A DNA stretch of 64,000 nucleotides. It comes from Pedobacter glucosidilyticus. Lineage in GTDB: Bacteria > Bacteroidota > Bacteroidia > Sphingobacteriales > Sphingobacteriaceae. Position numbers and translations under genes: made by a program. The notes beneath the pieces are model-generated. The model was not told the origin of the DNA and did no database searches. It saw nothing but the letters and a program-made list of their open reading frames with translations. The stretch covers positions 38,129 through 102,128 of the forward strand of contig NZ_DLHN01000017.1 of the NCBI RefSeq assembly GCF_002483235.1. The letters run 5' to 3'. Shown in pieces: positions 16,405 to 24,689 of the stretch (its first letter is position 1; every line of letters begins with the position of its first letter).

Positions 16405-17748
16405 ATGAGTAGTAAAACGATATTAGTATGGTTCAGGAATGATTTACGTATTCATGACAATGAAATATTGCTTGAAGCTACTTTAAAAGGTGCCAAAATT
16501 GTTCCAGTTTATATTTTTGATACTCGTTATTACACACAGTCTGTTTATCAAACTCAAAAAACAGGCGTTTTTAGGGCGCAATTTACTATAGAAAGTGTTA
16601 CTGATCTAAGACTTTCGTTACAAAAACTAGGTGGAGATTTATTGGTATATACCGGTATTCCAGAAGAAATACTTCCCGAAGTAGTTAAAAAATATCAGGT
16701 TGATGAAGTTTATCACCATAGAGAGGTAGCTTCTGAGGAAACTAAAATTTCTTCTCTGGTAGAGGATGCCCTCTGGAAAAGTCAAATCAACTTAAAGCAT
16801 TTTATAGGTCATACTTTATATCATAAGGAAGATTTGCCTTTCCCTATAAAAGACATTCCCGATGTATTTACAAAATTCAGGAAAAAAGCAGAAAAAGAGG
16901 GTCAAATACGCTCAGTATTTACCAAGCCAGAAAAAATTGTAGTTCCTAATAACTTAGAACAAACAGAAATTCCAACACTTCAAGATTTAGGTTTTGAAGC
17001 ATTTCAGCCCGACCAACGTAGGGCTATAAATTTTATAGGCGGCGAAACAGAGGGCTTAAAAAGGTTAAATTATTATTTGTGGGAGACAGATTTTCTAAAG
17101 CAGTATAAAATCACCAGAAATGGTTTAATAGGTGCTGATTATAGTTCTAAACTTTCGCCTTGGCTATCTGCCGGATGTGTTTCGCCAAGGGAAATTTATT
17201 GGGAAGTTAAAAAATATGAGAAAGAGCGTGGGGCAAACGACTCTACTTATTGGCTGATTTTTGAATTGATTTGGAGAGATTATTTCCGTTTCATGTTTAA
17301 AAAATATGGCACACAATATTTTATACAAGAGGGGGTAAAAGGAAAATCTCAAGATTTAGCACCCAACCAGGAAGAGCTTTTTGAGAGATGGAAAGCTGGT
17401 AAAACGGGAGTACCTTTTGTAGATGCTAATATGAGAGAGCTTAATCTAACAGGGTTTATGAGCAATCGTGGTAGACAAAATGTGGCTTCTTATTTAGTGA
17501 AAGACTTAAAAGTAAACTGGACTTTAGGGGCGGCTTATTTTGAAGAAAAGCTTATTGATTACGCCCCTTCCAGCAATTGGGGGAATTGGGCTTATGTTGC
17601 TGGTGTAGGTAATGACCCTCGAGAAGACAGGTATTTTAACATCCCAAAACAAGCTAAAGAGTACGATCCCAAAGGTGAATATGTAAAACTATGGCTACCA
17701 GAACTTTCTGACCGTAGCGCAGAAACTGTACATGAAAATTATATTTAA
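16405..17748 (+). CDS. DASH-type cryptochrome / photolyase
   Basis: 447 residues. The N-terminal alpha/beta antenna domain begins KTILVWFRNDLRIHDN. The C-terminal FAD-binding helical domain includes SPWLSAGCVSPREIYWEV, LIFELIWRDYFRFM, KTGVPFVDANMRELNLTGFMSNRGRQNVASYL and YAPSSNWGNWAYVAGVGNDPREDR. WRDYFRF, PFVDANMREL and SNWGNWAYVAGVGNDPRE are typical of CRY-DASH rather than class I CPD photolyase. CRY-DASH proteins use FAD and commonly methenyl-tetrahydrofolate as antenna, repair CPDs in single-stranded DNA and may signal. Its DUF2256 and pterin-gene neighbours fit a blue-light module. Confidence 0.93.
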   Translation: MSSKTILVWFRNDLRIHDNEILLEATLKGAKIVPVYIFDTRYYTQSVYQTQKTGVFRAQFTIESVTDLRLSLQKLGGDLLVYTGIPEEILPEVVKKYQVDEVYHHREVASEETKISSLVEDALWKSQINLKHFIGHTLYHKEDLPFPIKDIPDVFTKFRKKAEKEGQIRSVFTKPEKIVVPNNLEQTEIPTLQDLGFEAFQPDQRRAINFIGGETEGLKRLNYYLWETDFLKQYKITRNGLIGADYSSKLSPWLSAGCVSPREIYWEVKKYEKERGANDSTYWLIFELIWRDYFRFMFKKYGTQYFIQEGVKGKSQDLAPNQEELFERWKAGKTGVPFVDANMRELNLTGFMSNRGRQNVASYLVKDLKVNWTLGAAYFEEKLIDYAPSSNWGNWAYVAGVGNDPREDRYFNIPKQAKEYDPKGEYVKLWLPELSDRSAETVHENYI

Positions 17749-17754
17749 GGGTAC

Positions 17755-18309
17755 AGGGCGTTGTTGATTTCTTCTGGTTTGATTACCTAGGTGGGTATTG
17801 TTAAATTCATCATTTTGTTATTACGAACGTAGTGATTTAACTCTTCTTAAAGGTTCTAAGAAAGAAGCCTCGTTCCTAGCAGTGACAAACTATCTTCTTG
17901 AGCTCGTTTGCAACGAGTTCTTACCATGAGATGGCGATTGTATCGCTTTTTTTCTTAAACGCATATTTTTTTTAACCGCAGAGGCCGCAGTGTCCACAGA
18001 GATTTTCCTAGTTTGATTACCTAGGTGAGTGTTGTTAAATGTATCATTTTGTTATCACGAAAGTAGTGATTTAGCTCTTTGCAGGTTATAAAAAAAGACT
18101 GCTTCATTCTTCGCAGTGACAAAAACCATGAGCGGAGTAGAAGAAAATGTCACCCTGAGCGGAGTCGAAGGGTGGTTTATGACAGCTAAAGTGTTTCGAC
18201 TTCTTCTTGAGCTCGTTTGTAACGAGTTCCTAACATGGGGTTGCGATTATATCGCTCTGTTTATTAAACGCAGATTTTTTTAACCGCAGAGGCAACAGTG
18301 TTCACGGAG
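17755..18309. repeat. Copies of a ~235-bp interspersed repeat plus REP-like palindrome, no gene
   Basis: The spacer carries more than two partial copies of a repeat family also present at about 19045-19265, 20610-20820 and 21355-22085. Landmarks are GAGCTCGTTTGCAACGAGTTC (near 17900), GCGATTGTATCGC, AACCGCAGAGGCCGCAGTGT, TTTGATTACCTAGGTG, GTAGTGATTTA and TTCTTCGCAGTGACAAA. Between copies at 18125-18175 lies a REP-like GAGCGGAGTAGAAG / GAGCGGAGTCGAAG pair. Nothing here looks coding. Confidence 0.8.
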
Positions 18310-18696
18310 TTACCATATTACATCTAAAGGATATTTTTTTATATGTTCATCCTTAGAGATTAAGATAAAATCATAACTTAAGGCTGTTGAAATGATTAAT
18401 CGATCAAATGGGTCTCTGTGAATGAATGATAAATCTTTAAGTATATTCAATTCGCTCATAAGGATAGGTAAAATTTCGATATCGCTTTTTACACAGGCTT
18501 CATAGAGTTCTTGTAAACTATAAGATAAATTAAGTTTACCTAGCGATTGCTTAATGGTAATTTCCCAAAAACTGACTATACTAACATAAAGGCTCTGATT
18601 AGCGTCCGCAAGAATCTTTATCGAGTTGCTAGACAGAGAAGGATGATTATCTTGCATCTAGAGCAAGGTATGCGTATCTAATAAAAACCCTTTCAC
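18310..18696 (-). pseudogene. vapC: PIN-domain toxin VapC with an in-frame amber stop
   Basis: A GTG at 18694-18696 overlaps the vapB stop by one base and opens VKGFLLDTHTLL, the invariant PIN N-terminus with the first catalytic Asp. Codon 13 is then TAG (18658-18660), exactly where family members have Trp (LLDTHTLLW), consistent with TGG to TAG. The frame continues as MQDNHPSL, VSFWEITIKQSLGKL with the second acid, HRDPFDRLI and ILISKDEHIKKY. Everything else of the 128-codon gene is intact, so this is a recent single nonsense change, unless the stop is read through. The downstream 115-residue ORF alone lacks the first Asp. Confidence 0.8.
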
Positions 18697-18896
18697 TACA
18701 TATAATTTTTAAAATCCTCAAGAGGATCGTCAAATGAGTCACTCATCTTCATCTTACCTTTTAATAAACCTAAAGGTCTTTGTTTGGATGAAATGACCGT
18801 TTTTTTTACTTTTTTTTCTAAAATAAAATCAACAACTTCTTGTTGGTAGTTTTCGGGGATAAGCCTAATTTTTTCCAATATTTCAGTCGTACTCAT
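18696..18896 (-). CDS. vapB: VapB-type antitoxin (DUF2281)
   Basis: 66 residues. It begins STTEILEKIRLIPENYQQEVVDFILEK, a short N-terminal helical DNA-binding or dimerisation part, and ends PLGLLKGKMKMSDSFDDPLEDFKNYM, which is the DUF2281 antitoxin tail that binds the PIN toxin. Its stop overlaps the vapC GTG by one base (TAGTG). The antitoxin appears intact although its toxin partner carries a stop codon. Confidence 0.85.
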   Translation of the reverse strand: MSTTEILEKIRLIPENYQQEVVDFILEKKVKKTVISSKQRPLGLLKGKMKMSDSFDDPLEDFKNYM

Positions 18897-19044
18897 TTGT
18901 ATCTTTAATTATTTAAATAAAAGTAATAAAATATTACATAAAAGCTATGGATAACATATCACTATTTCAGTGTAAACGCGAGGCTCTACAATAAATTGCT
19001 AAGTTAAGTAGAGAAATTTCTCATTTAGACAAGTTCGTTTAGCC

Positions 19045-19265
19045 CAACATAAAATTCTACTTTGCATTTCAATTGTTTTTTGAGCTCGTTTGTAACGAGT
19101 TTTTAACACTGGGTAGCGATTGAATCGCTTATTAAACGCAGATTTTTTTAACCGCAGGAGGTCGCAGTGTGCACAGAGATTTTTCTGGTTTGATTGCCTA
19201 GGTGGGTGTTGTTTAGTACACCATTTTGTTCATAGCGAATAAAAAAAGCTATCCTCACAGCTAAG
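19045..19265. repeat. Copy of the ~235-bp interspersed repeat
   Basis: It begins with AACATAAAATTCTACTTTGC, identical in its core to the sequence before the 21355 array, then GAGCTCGTTTGTAACGAGTT, GCGATTGAATCGC, AACCGCAGGAGGTCGCAGTG and TTTGATTGCCTAGGTGGGTG. The flanking stretch 18897-19044 upstream of vapB shows no gene. Confidence 0.75.
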
Positions 19266-19292
19266 TATGCCATGTCATTGAAAAGTACAAGA

Positions 19293-20429
19293 TTAAATAA
19301 TTCCCCCCGCCCATAATTGCTCTAAAAAGACTTTCCAAGGTTTAATTGTAATATTACCAATTTTTCTTTCCAAAGGATCATTACTTACCACAATAAGTTT
19401 TTTTACAGGGTACTCCTCAGAAAAGCTTTTCAAACCTTTTAAATGACGTTCTTGCACATTATTGGTAGCTTTTATTTCTATAGCTACTTCATGATCTCCT
19501 AATATAAAATCAACTTCAATTTGTGATGATGTTCTCCAGAAAGAAATTAAATAGTTTAAATCCGAATATTTACTATGTGCATAAAGTTCCTGATAGATAA
19601 AATGTTCAAAAGCATGACCGAAAGCCTCGCTTCCATCTTCTATTTTATGACGTTTAAGTAAAACGTTAGCAATACCTACATCAAAATAGTAAAATTTAGA
19701 CGCTTGCACTACTCTACGTTTGGGCTTTTTCTGAAAACTGGGAACAAAACGGCCTATTAGGGTGTCTTCTAAAATTTGAAAATATTCTTTTACAGTTACA
19801 GAACTTACACCACAGTCTGCCGCAATATTAGTATAGTTAACCATTTCGCCATTAGAGAATGCTGCTGACTCCAAAAATTGATTAAATGCTTGGATATTTC
19901 TAATCTTAGCTTCCGCAATAATTTCGTCTTTAAGATAGTTGCCGATATAAGCATCTAATAACTTCTTAGGATTATCTGCCAAATAATGCCTAGGCAATAA
20001 TCCATTATTCAATGCTTTTAATAAATTAAAATCCGGAATTTCAGAATAAATTAGAGGGTACAATTCATATCTTAGTGCTCTTCCTCCTAGTAGATTCGAG
20101 CCTGATCTAATGATTTTCCTTGGGCTAGAGCCGCTAAGTATAAATTTTACTTGATGGTTCACCATAAGCCAATGAATTTCATCTAGCAATCTGGGTATCT
20201 GTTGAATTTCATCTACAATGACTACTTTAGCAGGATTGGCTAAAACAACTTCCCTAAATTGCTCCGGATAACTTTGATATCTTCTAAATACATCCGAAAG
20301 TAGGAGATCAAACCAGACGGCATCTGGAAATAAATACCTTAATAAGGTGCTTTTACCTGTTTGCCTTGCTCCCCAAAGAAAAAGGCTTTCTTCTCCTGAA
20401 CCTTCTAAAATTTGTTTTCTTAAAAACAT
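19293..20429 (-). CDS. AAA+ ATPase with DUF4143 (ATP-binding protein)
   Basis: 378 residues. The N-terminal AAA domain has Walker A GARQTGKSTLL (about 20-30), Walker B VVIVDEIQQIP, and the sensor-like FILSGSSPRKI. The C-terminal half is DUF4143, with LYPLIYSEIPDF, YFDVGIANVLL, GHAFEHFIYQEL and the nuclease-like EVDFILGDHEVAIEIKAT, which keeps the D..ExK acids. The family is widespread as solitary accessory genes and has been discussed as possible defence or toxin-antitoxin-like, without a fixed role. Its start codon abuts two phased palindromes. It is flanked on both sides by repeats. Confidence 0.9.
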   Translation of the reverse strand: MFLRKQILEGSGEESLFLWGARQTGKSTLLRYLFPDAVWFDLLLSDVFRRYQSYPEQFREVVLANPAKVVIVDEIQQIPRLLDEIHWLMVNHQVKFILSGSSPRKIIRSGSNLLGGRALRYELYPLIYSEIPDFNLLKALNNGLLPRHYLADNPKKLLDAYIGNYLKDEIIAEAKIRNIQAFNQFLESAAFSNGEMVNYTNIAADCGVSSVTVKEYFQILEDTLIGRFVPSFQKKPKRRVVQASKFYYFDVGIANVLLKRHKIEDGSEAFGHAFEHFIYQELYAHSKYSDLNYLISFWRTSSQIEVDFILGDHEVAIEIKATNNVQERHLKGLKSFSEEYPVKKLIVVSNDPLERKIGNITIKPWKVFLEQLWAGGII

Positions 20430-20488
20430 ACTTTAATATATCATGCAAATTTAAAGTATAACTTTAATATATCATGTAAATTTAAAGT
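20430..20488 (-). promoter_or_regulatory. Two tandem 28-bp palindromic sites abutting the ATPase start codon
   Basis: ACTTTAATATATCATG followed by (C/T)AAATTTAAAGT occurs at 20430-20457 and again at 20461-20488, with one difference. Each copy is itself an imperfect palindrome (ACTTTAA...TTAAAGT). The 31-bp period is about three helical turns, so two dimers would sit on one face. Copy one touches the ATG, and on the minus strand contains TAAATTTG, a TAnnTTTG -7-like box absent from copy two. It looks like an operator for autoregulation of the AAA/DUF4143 gene. Confidence 0.55.
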
Positions 20489-20537
20489 TTAATTTTTGAT
20501 TTTGTGCTTATTATTTATTAGATTGTCAAAAATCATA

Positions 20538-20835
20538 CTGTCACATTTAGCGGAGTCGAAATGTTCTCCGATATGCTCAGAAAGGCTTCGACTCCGCTCA
20601 GCCTGACACAAAGCAACGAATTCTTACCATGGGGTAGCGATTGTATCGCTTTTTTATTAAACGCATATTTTTTTTAACCGCAGAGGCCGCAGTGTGCACA
20701 GAGATTTTTCTTAGCTGGATGTTGTTAAATGCATCATTTTGTTATCATAAACTTAGTGATTATCTCTTCTTGCAGGTTATAAAAAAAGAAGCTTCATTCT
20801 TCGCAGTGACAAAAATCATGAACAAAGCCGAAAAG
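20538..20835. repeat. REP-like palindrome followed by a copy of the ~235-bp repeat
   Basis: 20538-20610 is a REP-like hairpin (GTCACATTTAGCGGAGTCGAA with TTCGACTCCGCTCAGCCTGAC). 20612-20820 is another interspersed repeat copy (AACGAATTCTTACCATGGGG, GCGATTGTATCGC, AACCGCAGAGGCCGCAGTGT, CTTCATTCTTCGCAGTGACA). The 69-codon open frame inside is repeat-derived and is not called. The remainder to 20978 contains TTACGTT-like short direct repeats near 20930-20970 and no gene. Confidence 0.75.
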
Positions 20836-20978
20836 TTGTATTATGACTAAAATTCTTCTTAATCGACTCCTTCAGGCTTAAAAGTTAGAGTAACATTTGT
20901 CTTAAAGTTACTATTGAACAGTCTTATCCTACGTTTATCCTACGTTCATCTTACGTTAGTCTTACGTTAAGATGATAC

Positions 20979-21275
20979 TTATTCTTTAGTTGATGCCAAG
21001 TAATCTCCAATAGCTTGATGATAAACAAATTTGCCCGGTGGGGTATGAGCAGCGACTTCTTGTTTCTTTTTTGGATCTGCTAAAACTGATTGAGCATATC
21101 GTACAGCTTTAGAAAATCTATTTTTCTCTTTTACTTGCTTTTCACTAGGAACCACTTTGGACATATCTGGGTAACTACATACAAATGTTTTTTTATTGCG
21201 GGTTTTAAAAACTATTTGCTTATTGAGCGCACCGCTTAGTCCTTGTATAATGATGTTGTTTTTTACTCTTGCCAT
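20979..21275 (-). CDS. Uncharacterised basic 98-residue protein
   Basis: Starts MARVKNNIIIQGLSGALNKQIVF and has a patch of basic residues, then YPDMSKVVPSEKQVKEKNRFSKAVRYAQSVLADPKKKQEV and FVYHQAIGDYL. The pattern resembles short Bacteroidota proteins of unknown function with a beta-rich start and a helical SEKQ...RF..AV.YA segment. I do not recognise a named domain. It is flanked on both sides by the interspersed repeat, alone on the minus strand, so no partner can be named. Nucleic-acid binding is possible from the charge only. Confidence 0.6.
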   Translation of the reverse strand: MARVKNNIIIQGLSGALNKQIVFKTRNKKTFVCSYPDMSKVVPSEKQVKEKNRFSKAVRYAQSVLADPKKKQEVAAHTPPGKFVYHQAIGDYLASTKE

Positions 21276-21354
21276 AGGTAATTTAATTATTCCCTAAAAT
21301 ATTGAAATAGCAGACTTTTTGCAAAAATAATTTTGTTTTAATGTTTCAACTTCT

Positions 21355-22085
21355 TTTAACCCAAAATTCTACTTTGCATTTCAATTGTTTTTTTGAGCTC
21401 GTTTGCAACGAGTTCTTACCATGGGGTGGCGATTATATCGCTTTTTTATTAAACGCAGATTTTTATTAACCGCAGAGGACGCGGTGTGCACAGAGATTTT
21501 TCTGGTTTGATTACCTAGGTGGGTGTTGTTTAATACATCATTTGTGATTATGAACGTAGTGATTTATCTCTATACAAAGGTTATTAAAGACTGCTTCATT
21601 CTTCGCAGTGACAAACTATCTTCTTGAGCTCGTTTGTAACGAGTTTTTAACACTGGATGGCGATTGTATCGCTTTTTTATTAAATGCAGATTTTTTTAAC
21701 CGCAGAGACCGCAGTGTACACAGAGATTTTACTGGCTTGATTACCTAGCTGAGTGTTGTTTAAGCCATCATTTGTGATTATGAACGTAGTGATTTATCTC
21801 TATACAAAGGTTATTAAAGACTGCTTCATTCTTCGCAGTGACAAACTATCTTCTTGAGCTCGTTTGTAACGAGTTTTTAACACTGGATGGCGATTGAATC
21901 GCTCTGTTTATTAAACGCAGATTTTTTTAACCGTAGAGACCACAGTGTGTACAGAGATTTTTCTGGTTTGATTACCTAGGTGGGTGTTGGTTAAGCCATC
22001 ATTTGTGATTATGAACGTAGTGATTTAGCTCTATACAAAGGTTATAAAAGACTGCTTCATTCTTCGCAGTGACAAAAGACTCTGT
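21355..22085. repeat. Three tandem copies of the ~235-bp repeat
   Basis: Three successive units begin near 21390, 21624 and 21862, each with GAGCTCGTTTG(C/T)AACGAGTT, then GCGATT(A/G)TATCGC or GCGATTGAATCGC, ACGCAGATTTT, AACCG(C/T)AGAG, TTGATTACCTAG, CATCATTTGTGATTATGAAC, GTAGTGATTTA, CTTCATTCTTCGCAGTGACAA. Units are highly similar across tens of bases, including identical stretches around ATACAAAGGTTATTAAAGAC, so the tandem duplication looks recent. No open frame is credible. The 22086-22234 remainder has nothing recognisable. Confidence 0.82.
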
Positions 22086-22234
22086 ACAAAATATTAGCTC
22101 TCCAATCCTGAAATTCAATAAGTAGGATTTAGGCTCTTAACTTAAAAATGTGTAAAGCGAGTCTGAGATTCGCTTTATACCCCCTATTCAAACATGCGCT
22201 TTACTGATATGATGAATAGCTTAAATTCCAACAA

Positions 22235-23125
22235 TTATATCTTAAAAGCTTCCAAAACTTTATTTGGATTCCAACCTAGTGCTTCCCTGGCTTTAGAATC
22301 ATCAAAAGTTAAATCGGCAGAAATTTTAGAAAGCTTATAAGAATTAAATGGGGCTTTTCCTCCTAATAAATCACCTGTTTTGGCCATCAAAACTGCCATC
22401 CATTTAGGAATGTTTAAAGGATTTCTTTTATTTAATTGTTGAGCTATACATTTACTTAATTCTTTAAAATTTGGATGATAGCCGTCTGTTAAATTATAAA
22501 TGCCTCCAATTTCAGATGCTCTAATAATTATTTTAGCAACATCTTCTGCCAGAACCATACTCTTACAGGCTAAACCTCCAGCTATATTCATGTAATAGCC
22601 TTTTTGAATAGCTTTAATCATCGCTCCTAAATTACCTGGCGGGTTTGGGCCTACTAGTAAAGGTAATCTCAATATGGTACAGATGACGCTATTTTTATCA
22701 CACCAGTCTTGTACCATTTCTTCTGCCTGTATTTTACTTGAACCATATGGATCTTTAGCATTTAATGGATTAGATTCTTTGATGCTTTCTCCTTTATCCA
22801 AACCATAAACGGAAACAGAACTGATGAAAACGAATGCTTTTGGGAAAGCTTGTGATTGCTCTATACCTTTTAAAAGGTTTTGAGTACCCTTTACATTTAC
22901 ATCAAAGAATTCTTGTATTTGTTCTGGTGTTTTAGGGACTGAGTGGGCTTTGCCGGCTGAGTGGATGATTAAATCTGCATTGGGTAATACAGGGACTTGA
23001 ATAGATAAATCACAAATTACTTTTGCATTGTGTCTTGCTAAGGTTAAAACCTTAGCCTCCTCTGTAAGCACCTGCTTTAGAAGACTTCCTAAGAACCCTG
23101 TTGATCCCGTCAATATGATATCCAT
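22235..23125 (-). CDS. NAD-dependent epimerase/dehydratase (extended SDR)
   Basis: 296 residues. The NAD-binding GSTGFLG (7-13), SSVSVYG, and catalytic YGSSK (Tyr, Lys) are intact, followed by RLPLLVGPNPPGN and a C-terminal substrate domain. This is a nucleotide-sugar C4-epimerase/reductase-like protein as often placed near the end of O-antigen or capsule operons. The substrate is not determinable. Its start overlaps the AlbA_2-type gene stop by one base (TAATG). A partial duplicate of its N-terminal half lies beyond that gene, at 24690-25114. Confidence 0.88.
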   Translation of the reverse strand: MDIILTGSTGFLGSLLKQVLTEEAKVLTLARHNAKVICDLSIQVPVLPNADLIIHSAGKAHSVPKTPEQIQEFFDVNVKGTQNLLKGIEQSQAFPKAFVFISSVSVYGLDKGESIKESNPLNAKDPYGSSKIQAEEMVQDWCDKNSVICTILRLPLLVGPNPPGNLGAMIKAIQKGYYMNIAGGLACKSMVLAEDVAKIIIRASEIGGIYNLTDGYHPNFKELSKCIAQQLNKRNPLNIPKWMAVLMAKTGDLLGGKAPFNSYKLSKISADLTFDDSKAREALGWNPNKVLEAFKI

Positions 23126-24594
23126 TATTTTATCTTTTCTAAATATTTTATAGCTCTACCGGTTAGCTTATATTTTTGTAAGCGGCTATTGGGCTTTTCT
23201 GGAATGGTTTGAACAATTAAGCCTAATGAAATGGCTGGGTGAATATAGTTATCTCTAAAGGTAGCTCTATGCTTAATTCCTAATCTGGCTCGCATTTCGC
23301 CAGAAGATAATTCTCCTTGAGCTAGTAATTTCAACAGTTGAATAACTGGGTCGGTGACTGGGTCGGTGACTGGGTCGGTGACTGGGTCGGTGAAGGCTAA
23401 GTAATGAGCAGAAATGGGTACTGTAACTTCAAATACTGTTAATTTAGAAAAATCGAACAGCGCTGAGCCATTGCCATTTTCTAATAACTCTTCTTTTACC
23501 CGGGTAACGCCCCTACTAAAGCGATTGACATAACCTAAAACCTTCATGGCTTCAGCAATTACAGGATTACGATAATCATTAACATGTGGAAAATTCTCCG
23601 GGCGAGCATTCCTATACAACCCCCCGGCATTCATTAATTCTATACGATTTGAATATTCGTAAAACCGTATCGGAGTATGAGATTCATAATCGCGATGCAT
23701 CACCGCATTCATCATCAACTCTCTGATTGCCCAAAAAGAATAGTTCATTACTGTTTCCTCCCTTAATACACTTACCGGAACAGGATGCTTTTTGATAAAA
23801 GATGTCTCTATGAAAGTATCTAATTTAGAAAGAACAGAAAAAAGGTCACCCGAAAATTTAACCTCATTATTAATATCTGCACCCAATGAAAGCCCTTTAA
23901 ATGCCACATATTGTATATAAGCTCCGAACAAAAAATATTCTGGTTGTTTCCCAAATAATAATATCCCCGCATTGGTAGGAGAGTTCTGCCTTAAATCAAA
24001 AAACCGTAATGAGGCTAATTTTTGAACGATGGTTCTATTATCTTCTTTTAAACTTTCAGCATCTATGGCCTTAGGCAAGTAGTTTTGAGTAAAAGCATCC
24101 AAATTTAAATCGGCCAAAGTAGAACCAACACAAGGCCTAGTATCAAAAGTAGTGGCAGAAGAAATTCTCTTTTCAATGAGTATTCGCTCTTCGGCTTCAT
24201 TAGCAACTGCTTTTCGGGGTCCAACCCTAATCCACACTTTTCCCTTATAACGAATTGGAGGAAAATTTGAAGGCAACACTTCAACCACAGCAACATCTCC
24301 TTCTTCAAAGCTGAAATGACAAATATTTATTTGCGGTTGTGGAAGAATTAAGCCATCCGACCGAATCCCACCCAAGTTTTTCAGTAAGTCATCCGTAACC
24401 TTTAAGCCAGCTAAGCTCCCATTGTCATGTACGCCTATTAATAAATAGCCAGGTTTCTGATGCGCAGGTAAATCATTAGCAAAAGCGCAGATAGCCATAC
24501 CAAATTTATCGGTATTGTTTGTGGAAATTGTACGCTCTATGAGATCTGATTCCAGATCCTTTATGAGGGTGGCTATCTGTGATTTATTAATCAA
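23125..24594 (-). CDS. AlbA_2 (Schlafen-type) / HATPase_c_4 ATP-binding transcriptional regulator
   Basis: 489 residues with the COG2865-type layout. The N-terminal AlbA_2 domain (about 1-150) has ESDLIERT, KPGYLLIGVHDNGSLAGLKV and PSNFPPIRYKGKVWIRVG. A central HATPase_c_4 domain follows, with IRELMMNAVMHRDYESHTPIRFYEYSNRIELMNAGGL and SRGVTRVKEEL. After a (VTDP)4 linker near residues 401-417 comes a C-terminal winged helix (SSGEMRARLGIKHRATFRDNYI). Family members are called RecG-like helicases in databases, but no helicase motifs are present. It separates an epimerase pseudogene from the intact epimerase. Confidence 0.88.
   Translation of the reverse strand: MINKSQIATLIKDLESDLIERTISTNNTDKFGMAICAFANDLPAHQKPGYLLIGVHDNGSLAGLKVTDDLLKNLGGIRSDGLILPQPQINICHFSFEEGDVAVVEVLPSNFPPIRYKGKVWIRVGPRKAVANEAEERILIEKRISSATTFDTRPCVGSTLADLNLDAFTQNYLPKAIDAESLKEDNRTIVQKLASLRFFDLRQNSPTNAGILLFGKQPEYFLFGAYIQYVAFKGLSLGADINNEVKFSGDLFSVLSKLDTFIETSFIKKHPVPVSVLREETVMNYSFWAIRELMMNAVMHRDYESHTPIRFYEYSNRIELMNAGGLYRNARPENFPHVNDYRNPVIAEAMKVLGYVNRFSRGVTRVKEELLENGNGSALFDFSKLTVFEVTVPISAHYLAFTDPVTDPVTDPVTDPVIQLLKLLAQGELSSGEMRARLGIKHRATFRDNYIHPAISLGLIVQTIPEKPNSRLQKYKLTGRAIKYLEKIK
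23345..23392. repeat. 12-bp minisatellite, four perfect copies, coding for (VTDP)4
   Basis: ACTGGGTCGGTG is repeated four times without error. On the minus strand it encodes VTDP units in the linker between the HATPase_c_4 part and the winged helix of the AlbA_2-type protein. As 12 bp is a multiple of three, copy-number change alters linker length without a frameshift. Confidence 0.92.
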
Positions 24595-24689
24595 ATTTTT
24601 TTAATGCGTTTAGAATCAAATATAAGAATGATTTATTATAATGTAATATTCGTTAAGTACTAACCAGATGTACAATGACTTTGTGTTAA

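Noticed and set aside
20641..20850. 69-codon open frame on + strand
   Set aside because: Entirely within a copy of the interspersed repeat; the other copies do not keep the frame open.
21355..22085. Possible CRISPR-like array because of three regular repeats
   Set aside because: The unit is about 235 bp and nearly all of it is repeated, with no spacers and no cas genes.
23345..23392. Phase-variable on/off switch by repeat slippage
   Set aside because: The unit is 12 bp, so gain or loss keeps the reading frame; only linker length would change.
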